A stretch of DNA of 33,841 nucleotides from positions 1-33,841 of the forward strand of contig JAIUOM010000034.1 of the NCBI GenBank assembly GCA_020161215.1, in the 5' to 3' direction. Of this stretch, positions 18,413 to 26,595 are shown in pieces. The position numbers and the translations under genes are program-made. Within the stretch, counting starts at the first letter, position 1, and every line of letters begins with the position of its first letter. The notes beneath the pieces were generated by a model. It was not told where the DNA came from and searched no databases. It saw only the letters and a list, made by a program, of their open reading frames with translations. The DNA comes from Pseudomonadota bacterium (GTDB taxonomy: Bacteria; Pseudomonadota; Gammaproteobacteria; Burkholderiales; Burkholderiaceae_C).

Positions 18413-19246
18413 TCAGCCCGCATCTCCACCCAGCCAGAGCGGCATGCCGTGGGTGCGCGCCGGATCAAGCCGCTTCGCCGGGCCTTGGCCGCGCACCTGC
18501 AGGGCAAAGGGGCCTTCGCCGTCGCCCTCGCCCTGGCGCGCCAGGCGTTCCTGGAGCGGCTTGGCGACTTCAAAATCAATAGCTGATCTGGAAGTATCCA
18601 CGCCGGCCAATGGCCTAAAAAGCTCGAAATCGGTGTCCGCCAGCCGGTAGCTGGCCCCGCCGGGCCGGGGCTGCAGCGGGAGGTCCGGGCCGAGCAGGGC
18701 TTGCCAGCGGGTGCGGGTGAGTTCGAAATCCCGTGCCGCCACGGCCACGTGGGCGATGCCGGTGGCGCGGTTGGCATGCTGGCGCGCCGCGCCTTCGGGC
18801 ACGCGCAGGGCGCGCGGCGTGAGGTCGGCGCACAGAAAGGGCACGTCGGGCGTGTCGTGGCGGGCGCTTTCCCAATCGATGCGCACGCCGTCCGGGCGGT
18901 GCCGCCCGCCGGGGATGGGGCCGCGCAGCGTGCCGAGGCCGCGCGCCTGGGCCGCGGCCAACGCGGGGCCCACGGCGCCGGGCAGCAGGGCGTGATCGAC
19001 CAGGCCTTCGCCGTGCGCCTGCAAGGTGCGCCACCAGCGTTCTTCGGGGGCGGGGGCGCGCCAGGCAATGATCTCGATGTAGGCGCCGTCCTCGAACACC
19101 ACCAGCGCGTTGTGCGAGGTACGGCCGGGGTGCGCGCCGCCGGGCGTGACGGTGAAACCCAGGGCGCGGAAGTTCTCGCTGGCGCGCGCCAGATCGTGCA
19201 CCGCCAGCACCACGTGGTCGAGCTGGCGCAACTGGGGCTCGGTCAT
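18413..19246 (-). CDS. Glyoxalase-like (VOC superfamily) protein
   Basis: 277 residues. The N-terminal LRQLDHVVLAVHDLARASENFRALGF and YIEIIAW, plus a second VOC half around IAHVAVAARDFELTRTRWQALLG, give two beta-alpha-beta-beta-beta modules. His27 and Glu residues could bind a metal, but the reaction is unknown. Residues about 207-225 (PLAGVDTSRSAIDFE) are encoded by a degenerate copy of the AT-rich dispersed repeat. It starts five bases after the Bug binding-protein stop, so the two form an operon. The ATG giving MTEPQLRQLD is used. Confidence 0.87.
   Translation of the reverse strand: MTEPQLRQLDHVVLAVHDLARASENFRALGFTVTPGGAHPGRTSHNALVVFEDGAYIEIIAWRAPAPEERWWRTLQAHGEGLVDHALLPGAVGPALAAAQARGLGTLRGPIPGGRHRPDGVRIDWESARHDTPDVPFLCADLTPRALRVPEGAARQHANRATGIAHVAVAARDFELTRTRWQALLGPDLPLQPRPGGASYRLADTDFELFRPLAGVDTSRSAIDFEVAKPLQERLARQGEGDGEGPFALQVRGQGPAKRLDPARTHGMPLWLGGDAG
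18570..18622. repeat. AT-rich dispersed repeat, copy 3 (inside the VOC gene)
   Basis: TCAAAATCAATAGCTG followed after 26 bases by GGCCTAAAAA. TAGCTG-N26-GGCC has the same spacing as the intergenic copy at 4451. It is translated in frame on the minus strand and lies near the end of the second VOC module. Confidence 0.6.
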
Positions 19247-19251
19247 GGGCG

Positions 19252-20244
19252 TCACTCGACGACCTTGAGGCCGGTGGTCTTGACGAACTGCGTCCAACGG
19301 TCGTACTGCTGCTTGGTGTAGCGATCCAGCGCAGGGCCGTCGCTGGCCACCACTTCAAAGCCCAAGGCGTTGAGTCTTTGCTTCACGTCGGGGGTGTTCA
19401 GCGCGCCCTGAAACTCGCCGGTCAGCTTGGCGACGGTGGCGCCGGGCGTGGCGGAGGGCGCGAAGATGCCGATCCACGAATAGGCCTCGAAGCCCGGAAA
19501 GCCGGATTCGGCCACCGTGGGTACGTTGGGCAGATCGGGCAGGCGGGTGGCGCCGGTCACGGCCAGGGGCTTGACCTTGCCGGCCGAAATTTGCCCCTTG
19601 AGGGCGGCGTAGGACAGCAAGGTCAGGCTGGCCTGATCGCTGATCACCGCCTGCACGGCCGGGCCGCCGCCGCCGTGCGGCACGTGCAGCACGAAGATGC
19701 CGGCCTGGCGCTTGATGTCTTCCATCACCAGGTGGTTCATCGAGCCGACGCCGGTGGAGGCGTAGGAAAAACGCGCCGGCTGCTTGCGCGCCGCCGCCAC
19801 GAATTCGCGCAGGTTGGCCGCCGGCACGCTGGCCGAGGCGCCGATGACCAGCGGAAAGCGCACCGCCAAGCTCACGCCGACGAAGTCCTTGAAGGTGTCG
19901 TAGGGCAGGTTGGGCTTGACGATGGGGTTGATGGCGTGGGTGTCGAAGCACACCAGCAAGGTGTTGCCGTCGGGCGCGGCGCGGGCCACGAACTGGGTGC
20001 CGATCTGGCTGGCGGCGCCGGGCTTGTTGTCGACGATGACCGAGCGCCGGGCCAGCTCGCCCAGGCGCGGCTGGATGGTGCGGGCGGTGATGTCGGTGCT
20101 GCCACCGGGCGGAAAGGTGACCACCAGGCGCAACGGCGGGCCATCCTGGGCTTGGGACGTCAGGGGCAGGCCCAGCAACGTGGCACCGCTGCCCAGTGCG
20201 GCGGCTTGGACGAACTGACGACGGGAAGGCACGAAGGTTGGCAT
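19252..20244 (-). CDS. Tripartite tricarboxylate transporter binding protein (Bug/TctC family)
   Basis: 330 residues. The N-terminus carries a twin-arginine-type signal, SRRQFVQAAALGSG, ending near SQAQDG, so the mature protein is periplasmic. Family landmarks are LRLVVTFPPGGSTDITAR, VDNKPGAASQIG, APDGNTLL and PNVPTVAESGFPGFE. Bug proteins bind small carboxylates. No TctA/TctB membrane genes are adjacent, as is common for the expanded Bug families of Burkholderiales. The ATG is preceded by AGGAGAG. The VOC gene follows after five bases; the gene diverges from the thiamine-diphosphate enzyme. Confidence 0.95.
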   Translation of the reverse strand: MPTFVPSRRQFVQAAALGSGATLLGLPLTSQAQDGPPLRLVVTFPPGGSTDITARTIQPRLGELARRSVIVDNKPGAASQIGTQFVARAAPDGNTLLVCFDTHAINPIVKPNLPYDTFKDFVGVSLAVRFPLVIGASASVPAANLREFVAAARKQPARFSYASTGVGSMNHLVMEDIKRQAGIFVLHVPHGGGGPAVQAVISDQASLTLLSYAALKGQISAGKVKPLAVTGATRLPDLPNVPTVAESGFPGFEAYSWIGIFAPSATPGATVAKLTGEFQGALNTPDVKQRLNALGFEVVASDGPALDRYTKQQYDRWTQFVKTTGLKVVE

Positions 20245-20314
20245 ACGAAGCTCTCCTAGGGTGGAACAAATATAGGGCCGTGGGGCGGTCTGACCAGTGG
20301 GGTAGCCGGAAATT

Positions 20315-20369
20315 TTGCTTGCTAAATAAGCATTCTTATAAGTATACTTAACCACATACACAGATGCAA
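20315..20369. promoter_or_regulatory. Overlapping divergent promoters with palindromic operator
   Basis: The perfect 12-base palindrome TAAGTATACTTA (20339-20350) has the GT-AT-AC core common in GntR/FCD operators. It covers -10 hexamers in both directions. Leftward, TTGCAT (20369-20364) is 17 bases from TATACT (20346-20341). Rightward, TTGCTT (20315) is 16 bases from TATAAG (20337), or TTGCTA (20319) is 18 bases from TATACT (20343). A second inverted repeat, TGCTT/AAGCA, lies just left. The remaining part of the 233-base gap shows no gene. Confidence 0.6.
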
Positions 20370-20477
20370 GCCCAAGCCGGTGATCGCGATCGCCACGCGC
20401 CCAAGACCCGGCGCGACTTGCGCGCAAAGCCCGGACCGCACGGATTTCAAACTTGACCAGACCCACGGAGTAGCGAA

Positions 20478-22199
20478 GTGACCACGACAATGAACGGCGC
20501 CCAAGCCCTACTGAAGATGCTGGAGTTGCACGGCGTGACGCATGTGTTTGGCCTGCCGGGGGAAACCACCATCGGCTGGTACAAAGAGTGGCAAAAGGGC
20601 TCGAGCATCGAGTACGTGCTGACCCGCGACGAACGCACCGCCTCTTTTGCCGCCGAGGCCTATGCCAAGGTCACCGGGCGGCCCTGCGTGCTGGAGGCGC
20701 CCAGCCCCGGGGTGACCCATTGCACGCCGGGCATCACCGAGGCCTACCTGAGTTCGGTGCCGGTGATCTTCTTCAGCTCGGACATCCCGGTGAACCAGGA
20801 CAAGAAGCACGGCCTGACCGGCGTCGACCAGACCGCCTTGTACGCCAGCATTTGCAAGGAGTCGTTCTACCTGACCAGCGTCAAGGACATCCCCTTCATG
20901 CTGCGCCGTGCCTTCCGCGTGGCGACGTCTGGCCGCCCGGCACCGGTGCACATCCGGGTGCCGATCAACATCTTCCACGAGCGCGCCGAGCTGTCCGACC
21001 TGTACGCCGAGCCCGAATACCAGCACTACCCCGCGCACCGGCCGGTGGCCGACCACGGGAAGATCCGCGAGGCGATTCTGGTCTTGCTGGCGGCCGAAAA
21101 ACCGCTGATCGTGTGCGGGCAAGGGGCCTTGATTTCGAAGGCGTCCGAGGTTGTGCTGGCGCTGGCCGAGCGCCTGCAGATCCCCATCGCCACCACCACG
21201 CCAGGCAAGGGCGCGGTGCCCGAGACGCACCCCTTGGCGCTGCGCGTCATTGGCGCGCGCGGCGGCATGGACTATTCGAACCGCTACGCCTTGGAGGCCG
21301 ATACGGTGTTCTTCATTGGCAGCAACACCGATTCCAGCTCCACCAACCACTGGAAGCTGTACGGCGACCCCGGCAGCAAGACCTTTTTGCACCTGGACAT
21401 CGCGGAAGCCCATGTCGGCAACAACTTCCCGGTGAAAGTGGGCCTGGTGGGCGATGCCCGGGCGACCCTGGCGTATATGTTGGAGCTGATCGAGGCCGAG
21501 CACGGCGACGTGCGGCGCCAGCCGCTCGATCTGACCGAGACCAAGCGCGCCGCGCTGGACGCCGTGTTCAACTCGACCGTGGCCATGCCGGCAGGCACGA
21601 TTTCCCCGGTGAAACTGTCGCAGGCCCTGGACGCCCTCTTGCCGCCCAACGCCATCGTGACCGCCGAGCCGGGGGTCAGCGCCATTTACCCGTCGGCGCT
21701 GCTGTCCGTGCGCGAAGCCGGGCGCCGCTACCTCACCAATTATTCGATGGGGGCCCTGGGCTACGCGGTGCCGGCCGGCATCGGCGCGGCCTATGCCAAC
21801 GACGGCCCGGTGATCTCGTTCACGGGCGATGGCTCGTTGGCCTTTGTCCTGGGTGACTTTGAAACCATCAAGCGCAGCGGGAAAAACATCACCGTGATCC
21901 TGACCCGCAACGACACCTACGGCTGGATTCGCGGCGAGGCGATTTTGCTGGACGGCGTGGACGCCCCGTGGACCACCGATTTTGGCGCGGTGGACTACGT
22001 CAAGGTGGCCGAGGGCTTTGGTTTTGCCACCGCACGGATCACGTCGGAAGAGCAGATCGAGGCCGTGCTGAGAGAGGCCATCGAAAACCCGGGCGCCAAC
22101 TTCATCGAGGTGGTCGTTCCGTCGCAGGACCAGATCGTGCCTTTCGTGCCGCCCTGGGTTCAGGCCGCGAAAGACAAGAAGTTGCCGTACTTCGAGTGA
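20478..22199 (+). CDS. Thiamine-diphosphate-dependent enzyme, acetolactate synthase-like
   Basis: 573 residues with the three domains of the ALS/benzoylformate decarboxylase family. The catalytic Glu52 lies in RDERTASFAAEAYAK. The central domain contains LIVCGQGALIS. The cofactor motif begins G450-D451-G452 and ends at N478. Nothing in the sequence fixes the substrate; I do not recognise it as sulfoacetaldehyde acetyltransferase or classic IlvB, and no small subunit gene is adjacent. The GTG start is preferred over an ATG four codons later because GGAG lies seven bases upstream. It diverges from the Bug/VOC operon and is followed by a GntR gene 68 bases on. Confidence 0.88.
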   Translation: MTTTMNGAQALLKMLELHGVTHVFGLPGETTIGWYKEWQKGSSIEYVLTRDERTASFAAEAYAKVTGRPCVLEAPSPGVTHCTPGITEAYLSSVPVIFFSSDIPVNQDKKHGLTGVDQTALYASICKESFYLTSVKDIPFMLRRAFRVATSGRPAPVHIRVPINIFHERAELSDLYAEPEYQHYPAHRPVADHGKIREAILVLLAAEKPLIVCGQGALISKASEVVLALAERLQIPIATTTPGKGAVPETHPLALRVIGARGGMDYSNRYALEADTVFFIGSNTDSSSTNHWKLYGDPGSKTFLHLDIAEAHVGNNFPVKVGLVGDARATLAYMLELIEAEHGDVRRQPLDLTETKRAALDAVFNSTVAMPAGTISPVKLSQALDALLPPNAIVTAEPGVSAIYPSALLSVREAGRRYLTNYSMGALGYAVPAGIGAAYANDGPVISFTGDGSLAFVLGDFETIKRSGKNITVILTRNDTYGWIRGEAILLDGVDAPWTTDFGAVDYVKVAEGFGFATARITSEEQIEAVLREAIENPGANFIEVVVPSQDQIVPFVPPWVQAAKDKKLPYFE

Positions 22200-22267
22200 C
22201 GAGAGCCCCGTGCGAGTCCCTGAAAATTACGCATACTCATGCTGCTCATCCCTACAAGTGCTCGCTG

Positions 22268-23020
22268 ATGCCCTCCAAAGTTGACGCTCCGCACGCCGTG
22301 CGTGTGAAATCCGGGTCCCATGGTGTGGGCGCCATTTCCACCGCCCGGCGCGCGCGCGGCTCCGACGTGCTGAACCGTCTGCGCGACATGGCCATTGCCT
22401 ACGAGCTGAAACCCGGTGAGCGCTTGTCCGAGATCGAGTTGGCCGAGCGCCTGGGCGTCAGCCGCACGCCGGTGCGCGAGGCGCTGGCGCGGCTGGTCAC
22501 CGATGGTTTTCTGGCGCCGGCCAGCCGCGGCTTCGTGCGCCGCCCGCTGGACGTGCAGGAAACGCTGGATTTGTACGAGGCGCGCCTGGCCATCGAGCGC
22601 GAATGCCTGCGCCTGGCGCTCACGCGCGCCACGCCCGAGCAAATCGAGGAGGCGCAAGACTACCTGGCCGGCAGCCGTCAGGTGCGCCCGCCCACCCCGG
22701 TGCGCGAGCTGGTGGCGCTGGACGAGGCCTTCCATCTGCGCATTGCCGCCATGGCCCACAACGCCGAGTTGCTGCGCCTGCTGGAGAACCTGAACCAACG
22801 CATCCGCTTCGTGCGCTGGCTGGCCATGGAAAGCGTGGGCCGCGAATCGACCCAGGAGCAGCACCAGCAACTGCTCGACGCCCTGGCCGCCGGCCAGGCC
22901 GAGGAAGCCGAGCGCTGCCTGAGCCAGCACATCGGCCTGCGCCGCGAGCAGGTGGTGGAGGCGATTGGGCGTGGGCTGGCGCGCATCTACATGCCGCAAG
23001 AGGACGCCGCGCAACCCTGA
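22268..23020 (+). CDS. GntR-family regulator, FCD subfamily
   Basis: 250 residues. After about 28 probably disordered residues comes the winged helix-turn-helix (AERLGVSRTPVREALARL). The FCD domain keeps the metal-site pattern: LDEAFHLRIAAMAHN, then EQHQQLLDAL and SQHIGLR. It lies downstream of the thiamine-diphosphate enzyme on the same strand and probably controls the divergent promoters carrying TAAGTATACTTA (inference). The ATG giving MPSKVDAPH has no strong ribosome-binding site, so the start could be further in. Confidence 0.92.
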   Translation: MPSKVDAPHAVRVKSGSHGVGAISTARRARGSDVLNRLRDMAIAYELKPGERLSEIELAERLGVSRTPVREALARLVTDGFLAPASRGFVRRPLDVQETLDLYEARLAIERECLRLALTRATPEQIEEAQDYLAGSRQVRPPTPVRELVALDEAFHLRIAAMAHNAELLRLLENLNQRIRFVRWLAMESVGRESTQEQHQQLLDALAAGQAEEAERCLSQHIGLRREQVVEAIGRGLARIYMPQEDAAQP

Positions 23021-23032
23021 GGCGGGCCCGCC
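23021..23032. terminator. Possible bidirectional terminator stem
   Basis: A perfect GC palindrome, GGCGGGCCCGCC, lies in the 16 bases between the stops of two convergent genes. There is no T-run and almost no loop, so terminator function is only suggested by position. Confidence 0.25.
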
Positions 23033-23036
23033 TGGC

Positions 23037-24089
23037 TCAGTGGCCGGGCGGCGGCGCGGTGCTGCCGCGCACCACCAGCTCCACCGGGTACTGCATGACG
23101 CGCTCGTGGGGCTGGTTTTCCAGCCGGGCGATCAGTTGTTCGGCGGCGCCGTGGCCGATGGCCGTGACGGGGGTCGCCACGCTGGTCAACGGCGGCGTCT
23201 GGGTGGCGCCAAGGTCGGTGTTGTCCACCCCGGTCACCGACAGCTGCTCGGGAATGCGAATGCCCAGCTTGCGGCAGGCCAGCATGGTGCCGACCGCGAA
23301 CACGTCGTTGGTGGCCACCACGGCGCTGGGGCGCTGAGGCTGGCTGAGCAGTTGCGTGGCGGCCGCCTCGGCCTCCGGCAGGGAAATAGCGGCGTAGGCC
23401 ACGTGGCGCTCGTCCAGCGTCAGGCCGTGTTGCGCCAGCGTGCCGCGCAGTCCCTCGCCACGCGCCCGGGCGCGGTCGTTGCCCGTCAGGTGGGCGCTGA
23501 GCAGGCCGATGTGGCGATGCCCCAGCGCAATCAGGTGCCGTGCCACCAGCTGGGTGGCGGCCTGGTTGTCGAAGCCGATGCAGGGGTGGCGCTGCGCGGG
23601 GTCGGCGCCCCAGGTCAGCACGTAGGGGCGGCCGTAGTCGTCCAGCAGGGAAAACAAGGCCTGCTCATGGTCCAGGCCGACCAGCACGAAGGCGTCCACC
23701 CCATGCTCGATCAACTGGCCGGCCAGGCGTGTTTCGACGGCCAGGTCGTAGTGGTGTTCGGCCAGCACCACCACGTAGCCGCGCTCACCCAGCCGCTGCT
23801 GCAAGGCGCTGGTGGTGCGCGCGTACAGCGCGTAGTCGAAACTGGGCACGAGGGCCCCCACCATCTTGCTGCGGTGGCTGCGCAAGGCGCGCGCCGCGCC
23901 GTGCGGCACATAGCGCAGCTTGGCGGCGGCGTCGAGCACGCGCTGGCGGGTGTCGGGGTCGACCGAACCCGGCTGGTTCATGGCGCGCGAGACGGTGGCC
24001 GTGGAAACGCCCGCCAGTTGCGCCACGTCCTTGGCGCCCGAGCGTGTCTTGCGGGCAGTGAATTCGGGTGGGGCGGTGGGCGGAAGCAT
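23037..24089 (-). CDS. LacI-family transcriptional regulator
   Basis: 350 residues. The N-terminal helix-turn-helix is KDVAQLAGVSTATVSRAMNQPGSV, with the hinge helix near AARALRSHRSKMVGALVPS. The periplasmic-binding-protein-like effector domain follows (IGLLSAHLTGNDRARARGEGL, SAVVATNDVFAVG, LSVTGVDNTDLG). Its short ~10-residue extension before the HTH is ordinary. It diverges from the ABC transporter/sulfatase/glycerol operon and very probably represses it. Two CG-centred operators lie in the shared 205-base spacer, one close to its own start. Confidence 0.94.
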   Translation of the reverse strand: MLPPTAPPEFTARKTRSGAKDVAQLAGVSTATVSRAMNQPGSVDPDTRQRVLDAAAKLRYVPHGAARALRSHRSKMVGALVPSFDYALYARTTSALQQRLGERGYVVVLAEHHYDLAVETRLAGQLIEHGVDAFVLVGLDHEQALFSLLDDYGRPYVLTWGADPAQRHPCIGFDNQAATQLVARHLIALGHRHIGLLSAHLTGNDRARARGEGLRGTLAQHGLTLDERHVAYAAISLPEAEAAATQLLSQPQRPSAVVATNDVFAVGTMLACRKLGIRIPEQLSVTGVDNTDLGATQTPPLTSVATPVTAIGHGAAEQLIARLENQPHERVMQYPVELVVRGSTAPPPGH

Positions 24090-24118
24090 GACAGGGCGCT
24101 TGGGGAGTGTGCCGCAAT

Positions 24119-24132
24119 AGTAAACGTTTGCA
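24119..24132. promoter_or_regulatory. LacI-type operator, near the regulator gene
   Basis: AGTAAACGTTTGCA is centred on CG with an 8-base perfect core AAACGTTT. Five of seven positions are symmetric across the halves, typical of LacI-family sites. It lies 30 bases before the lacI-type start, where it would allow autorepression. Confidence 0.6.
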
Positions 24133-24231
24133 CGACACGCTTTCGCCCATTTCGGAACAAGATCAAACCCAAGAAATACGGGTAATCCCGGGACGATTTT
24201 CGCAGAGCAGTCGATAGACTTGGGGCACCGA

Positions 24232-24245
24232 TGTAATCGATTTCA
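24232..24245. promoter_or_regulatory. LacI-type operator, near the transporter operon
   Basis: TGTAATCGATTTCA matches a near-perfect palindrome, six of seven positions in each half, of the LacI-family form TGNAATCGATTNCA. The candidate -10 hexamer TGTAAT is inside it, so binding would block the operon promoter. It lies about 113 bases centre-to-centre from the other operator, close to a whole number of helical turns, which could allow looping. A further AACGTT palindrome is at 24258-24263. Confidence 0.62.
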
Positions 24246-24294
24246 TGAACCTGGTCCAACGTTCCAAGGCGATGGGCCGCACAGGAGGCACGGC

Positions 24295-25692
24295 ATGAGG
24301 CGAGTGATCCAGAGCCAAGGGGGCGCCACACGGCGCGAGATCGTCGGCGGCGCGGCCGCCCTGGGGGTGGCGATGTGGAGCGGGCGCGCCTGGGCTCAGG
24401 CCAGTGCCGACCTGGGACCGTACCAGCAGGCCAAGATCAACTGGCGGCAAGCCGAGGGCGAGTCGATCTCGGTGGCGGTGATTCCGGCCAGCTACTTTGA
24501 AAACCTGCTCAGCCTGCTGCCGCAGTTCGAGGCCCTCACCGGTATCAAGGTGCGGCCCGAGAAGGTGCCGCCCGGGCAGATCCGCCAGAAGGCGATGCTG
24601 GATCTGTCGTCCAAGACCGGCACCTACGCCACCCACGCGGCCGACCCCATGTACTACCCGCTGTACGTGGCCAACAAGTGGGTCGACCCGCTGGACCGCT
24701 ACCTGAACGACGCCACGCTGACGGACCCGGCCTGGTTCAACTATGGTGACATCCTGAAGGCCTGGCGCGAGGCCGATTCCATCGACGGCAAGCCCTACGG
24801 CATTCCCTACGACGGCGAGGTGACCGTGCAGGTCTACCGCAAGGACCTGTACGCGGCCAAGAACCTCAAGCCGGCCGAGACCTACGACCAGTTGCTGGCC
24901 AACGCCAAGGCCTTGAACGACCCGGCCAACCGCGCCTATGGCCTGGCCTTGCGCGGCTTTGCCGGTGCTGGGCAGAACATGTACATCTACCCCTCGCTGC
25001 TGCGCGGCTTTGGCGGTGGCTGGTTCCAGGGCAAGGTGCTGACAGTGAACACGCCGGAGGCGGTGAAGGCACTGGAGTGGTACGTGAACGCGCTCACCCA
25101 GTACGCGCCGCCTGCCGTGCGCAACTGGAACTGGCCGGACATCGCCGACGCCTTCTCGCAGGGCTCGGTGGCCTGCTACGTGGACGCGCACTCGTCCGCC
25201 GCCGTCATCACCAACCCCGAAAAGTCCAAGGTGGTGGGCAAGGTGGCCTACGCGCGCTGGCCCAAGGGGCCGGCGGGCAAGCGCGTCACCTCGATCTGGA
25301 ACTGGGGCTTTCCCATCAACGCCGCGCTGTCCGAGAAGACCAAGCGCGCCACCTGGCTGTTCATCAGCTGGGCCGCGGCGGCCGAGACCCAGGCGCGCAC
25401 CTCCTGGAAGTTCGACGGGCCGGCCAAACGCTCGGGCCTGAACCGCCTGTCGCTGTGGAAGTCGCCCGAGTTTGCCGAGGCCATGAAGAACGCCGGCGAC
25501 AACTTCATCCCCGCGGCGCTGGAGTCGCTGGAGCAGGACACCGACGTCGATTGGCGCCCACGCGTGCCGCAGTGGCCGGCGGTGGGCGAGACCATGGCCA
25601 CGGCCATTCAATCCGCCCTGGTGGGGCAGAAAAAGCCGAAGGAAGCGCTGGACGAGGCCCAGGCGCGCATTGCCCAGGTCATGAAAAGCTGA
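24295..25692 (+). CDS. ABC transporter extracellular binding protein, carbohydrate type (family 1)
   Basis: 465 residues. The N-terminus has a twin-arginine-like signal (TRREIVGGAAALGVAM, ending near AWAQA), so the mature protein is periplasmic. The pattern LLPQFEALTGIKVRPEKVPPGQIRQKAMLDL, IDGKPYGIPYDGEVTVQVYRKDLY and SIWNWGFPIN is that of family 1 sugar/polyol binding proteins, closer to polyol-binding SmoE-type proteins than to UgpB by eye. The ligand is unknown. The ATG is preceded by AGGAGG at a good distance. It is the first gene of a tightly packed operon whose other members suggest a sulfated or glycerol-containing ligand. Confidence 0.92.
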   Translation: MRRVIQSQGGATRREIVGGAAALGVAMWSGRAWAQASADLGPYQQAKINWRQAEGESISVAVIPASYFENLLSLLPQFEALTGIKVRPEKVPPGQIRQKAMLDLSSKTGTYATHAADPMYYPLYVANKWVDPLDRYLNDATLTDPAWFNYGDILKAWREADSIDGKPYGIPYDGEVTVQVYRKDLYAAKNLKPAETYDQLLANAKALNDPANRAYGLALRGFAGAGQNMYIYPSLLRGFGGGWFQGKVLTVNTPEAVKALEWYVNALTQYAPPAVRNWNWPDIADAFSQGSVACYVDAHSSAAVITNPEKSKVVGKVAYARWPKGPAGKRVTSIWNWGFPINAALSEKTKRATWLFISWAAAAETQARTSWKFDGPAKRSGLNRLSLWKSPEFAEAMKNAGDNFIPAALESLEQDTDVDWRPRVPQWPAVGETMATAIQSALVGQKKPKEALDEAQARIAQVMKS

Positions 25693-25698
25693 GCGCCC

Positions 25699-26595
25699 AT
25701 GAGCCTTGCCGCCCCCATCGACGTGATGGCGCGGCAGGAGCGGCGTTTCGCGCTGGCGTTGTTCGCGCCGGCCTTTGTGCTGCTGCTGCTGATCACTACC
25801 GCGCCGCTGATCTTCCTGGCCTGGAACAGCCTGCAGAAGCTGGACATGAGCATGCCCTGGCTGTCCGGCTTCGCTGGGCTGGACAACTACGCCAAGATGG
25901 GGGGCGACCCGCGTTTCTGGAATTCCCTGGCGCTGACGGCGGTCTACACCGCCTCCACGGTGGTGCTGCAGGTGTTCATTGGCCTGTCGCTGGCCCTGCT
26001 GGTGCTGCAAATTCCCCGTGGTCAGGCGCTGCTGCGGGTGGCGGCCATCCTGCCCATCGTGCTGGCGCCGGTGGTGGTGGGCCTGTTCTGGCGCACCCTG
26101 GTGCTGGCGCCCGACGTGGGCCTGGTGGACGTGGTGACGCGCGCGCTGGGCCTGGGCAGCCACAACTGGCTGGGTGACCCGCAGCTGGCGCTGATCTCGG
26201 TCATCGCCATCCACACCTGGCAATGGACACCGTTCGCCTTTCTGGTGCTGCTGGCCACCCTGGCCACGCTGCCGCCCGATGTGTACGAAGCGGCGCGGCT
26301 GGATCGCGCCGGGCCGGCGCAGCGCTTTTGGCACATCACGCTGCCGCTGATCCGACCGGCGGTGGTGATGGTGGTCATCCTGCGCACCATGACGGCGCTG
26401 TCGGCGTTCGCGGCGATCTTTGCCGCCACCGGAGGCGGCCCGGGCACCGCCACCGAAATCCTGAACCTGTACGCCTACCGCACCTCGTTCACCGAGCTGA
26501 ACCTGGGGTATGGCTCGGCGCTGGCGATGGTGCTGCTGGCCATCACTGTGCTCATTTCCTGGCTGCTGTTCAGCCGCCGAAAGGCCCGGGCATGA
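25699..26595 (+). CDS. ABC transporter permease (MalF/UgpA-like)
   Basis: 298 residues with about six transmembrane helices. The cytoplasmic EAA loop, EAARLDRAGPAQRFW, contacts the ATPase. It belongs to the CUT1 carbohydrate importer class. It begins six bases after the binding-protein gene and overlaps the second permease by four bases (ATGA). It forms the translocation channel with that protein. Confidence 0.94.
   Translation: MSLAAPIDVMARQERRFALALFAPAFVLLLLITTAPLIFLAWNSLQKLDMSMPWLSGFAGLDNYAKMGGDPRFWNSLALTAVYTASTVVLQVFIGLSLALLVLQIPRGQALLRVAAILPIVLAPVVVGLFWRTLVLAPDVGLVDVVTRALGLGSHNWLGDPQLALISVIAIHTWQWTPFAFLVLLATLATLPPDVYEAARLDRAGPAQRFWHITLPLIRPAVVMVVILRTMTALSAFAAIFAATGGGPGTATEILNLYAYRTSFTELNLGYGSALAMVLLAITVLISWLLFSRRKARA

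Noticed and set aside
20382-20391. Palindrome GATCGCGATC
   Set aside because: Short GC-rich palindromes are expected by chance here; no promoter element or second copy supports it.
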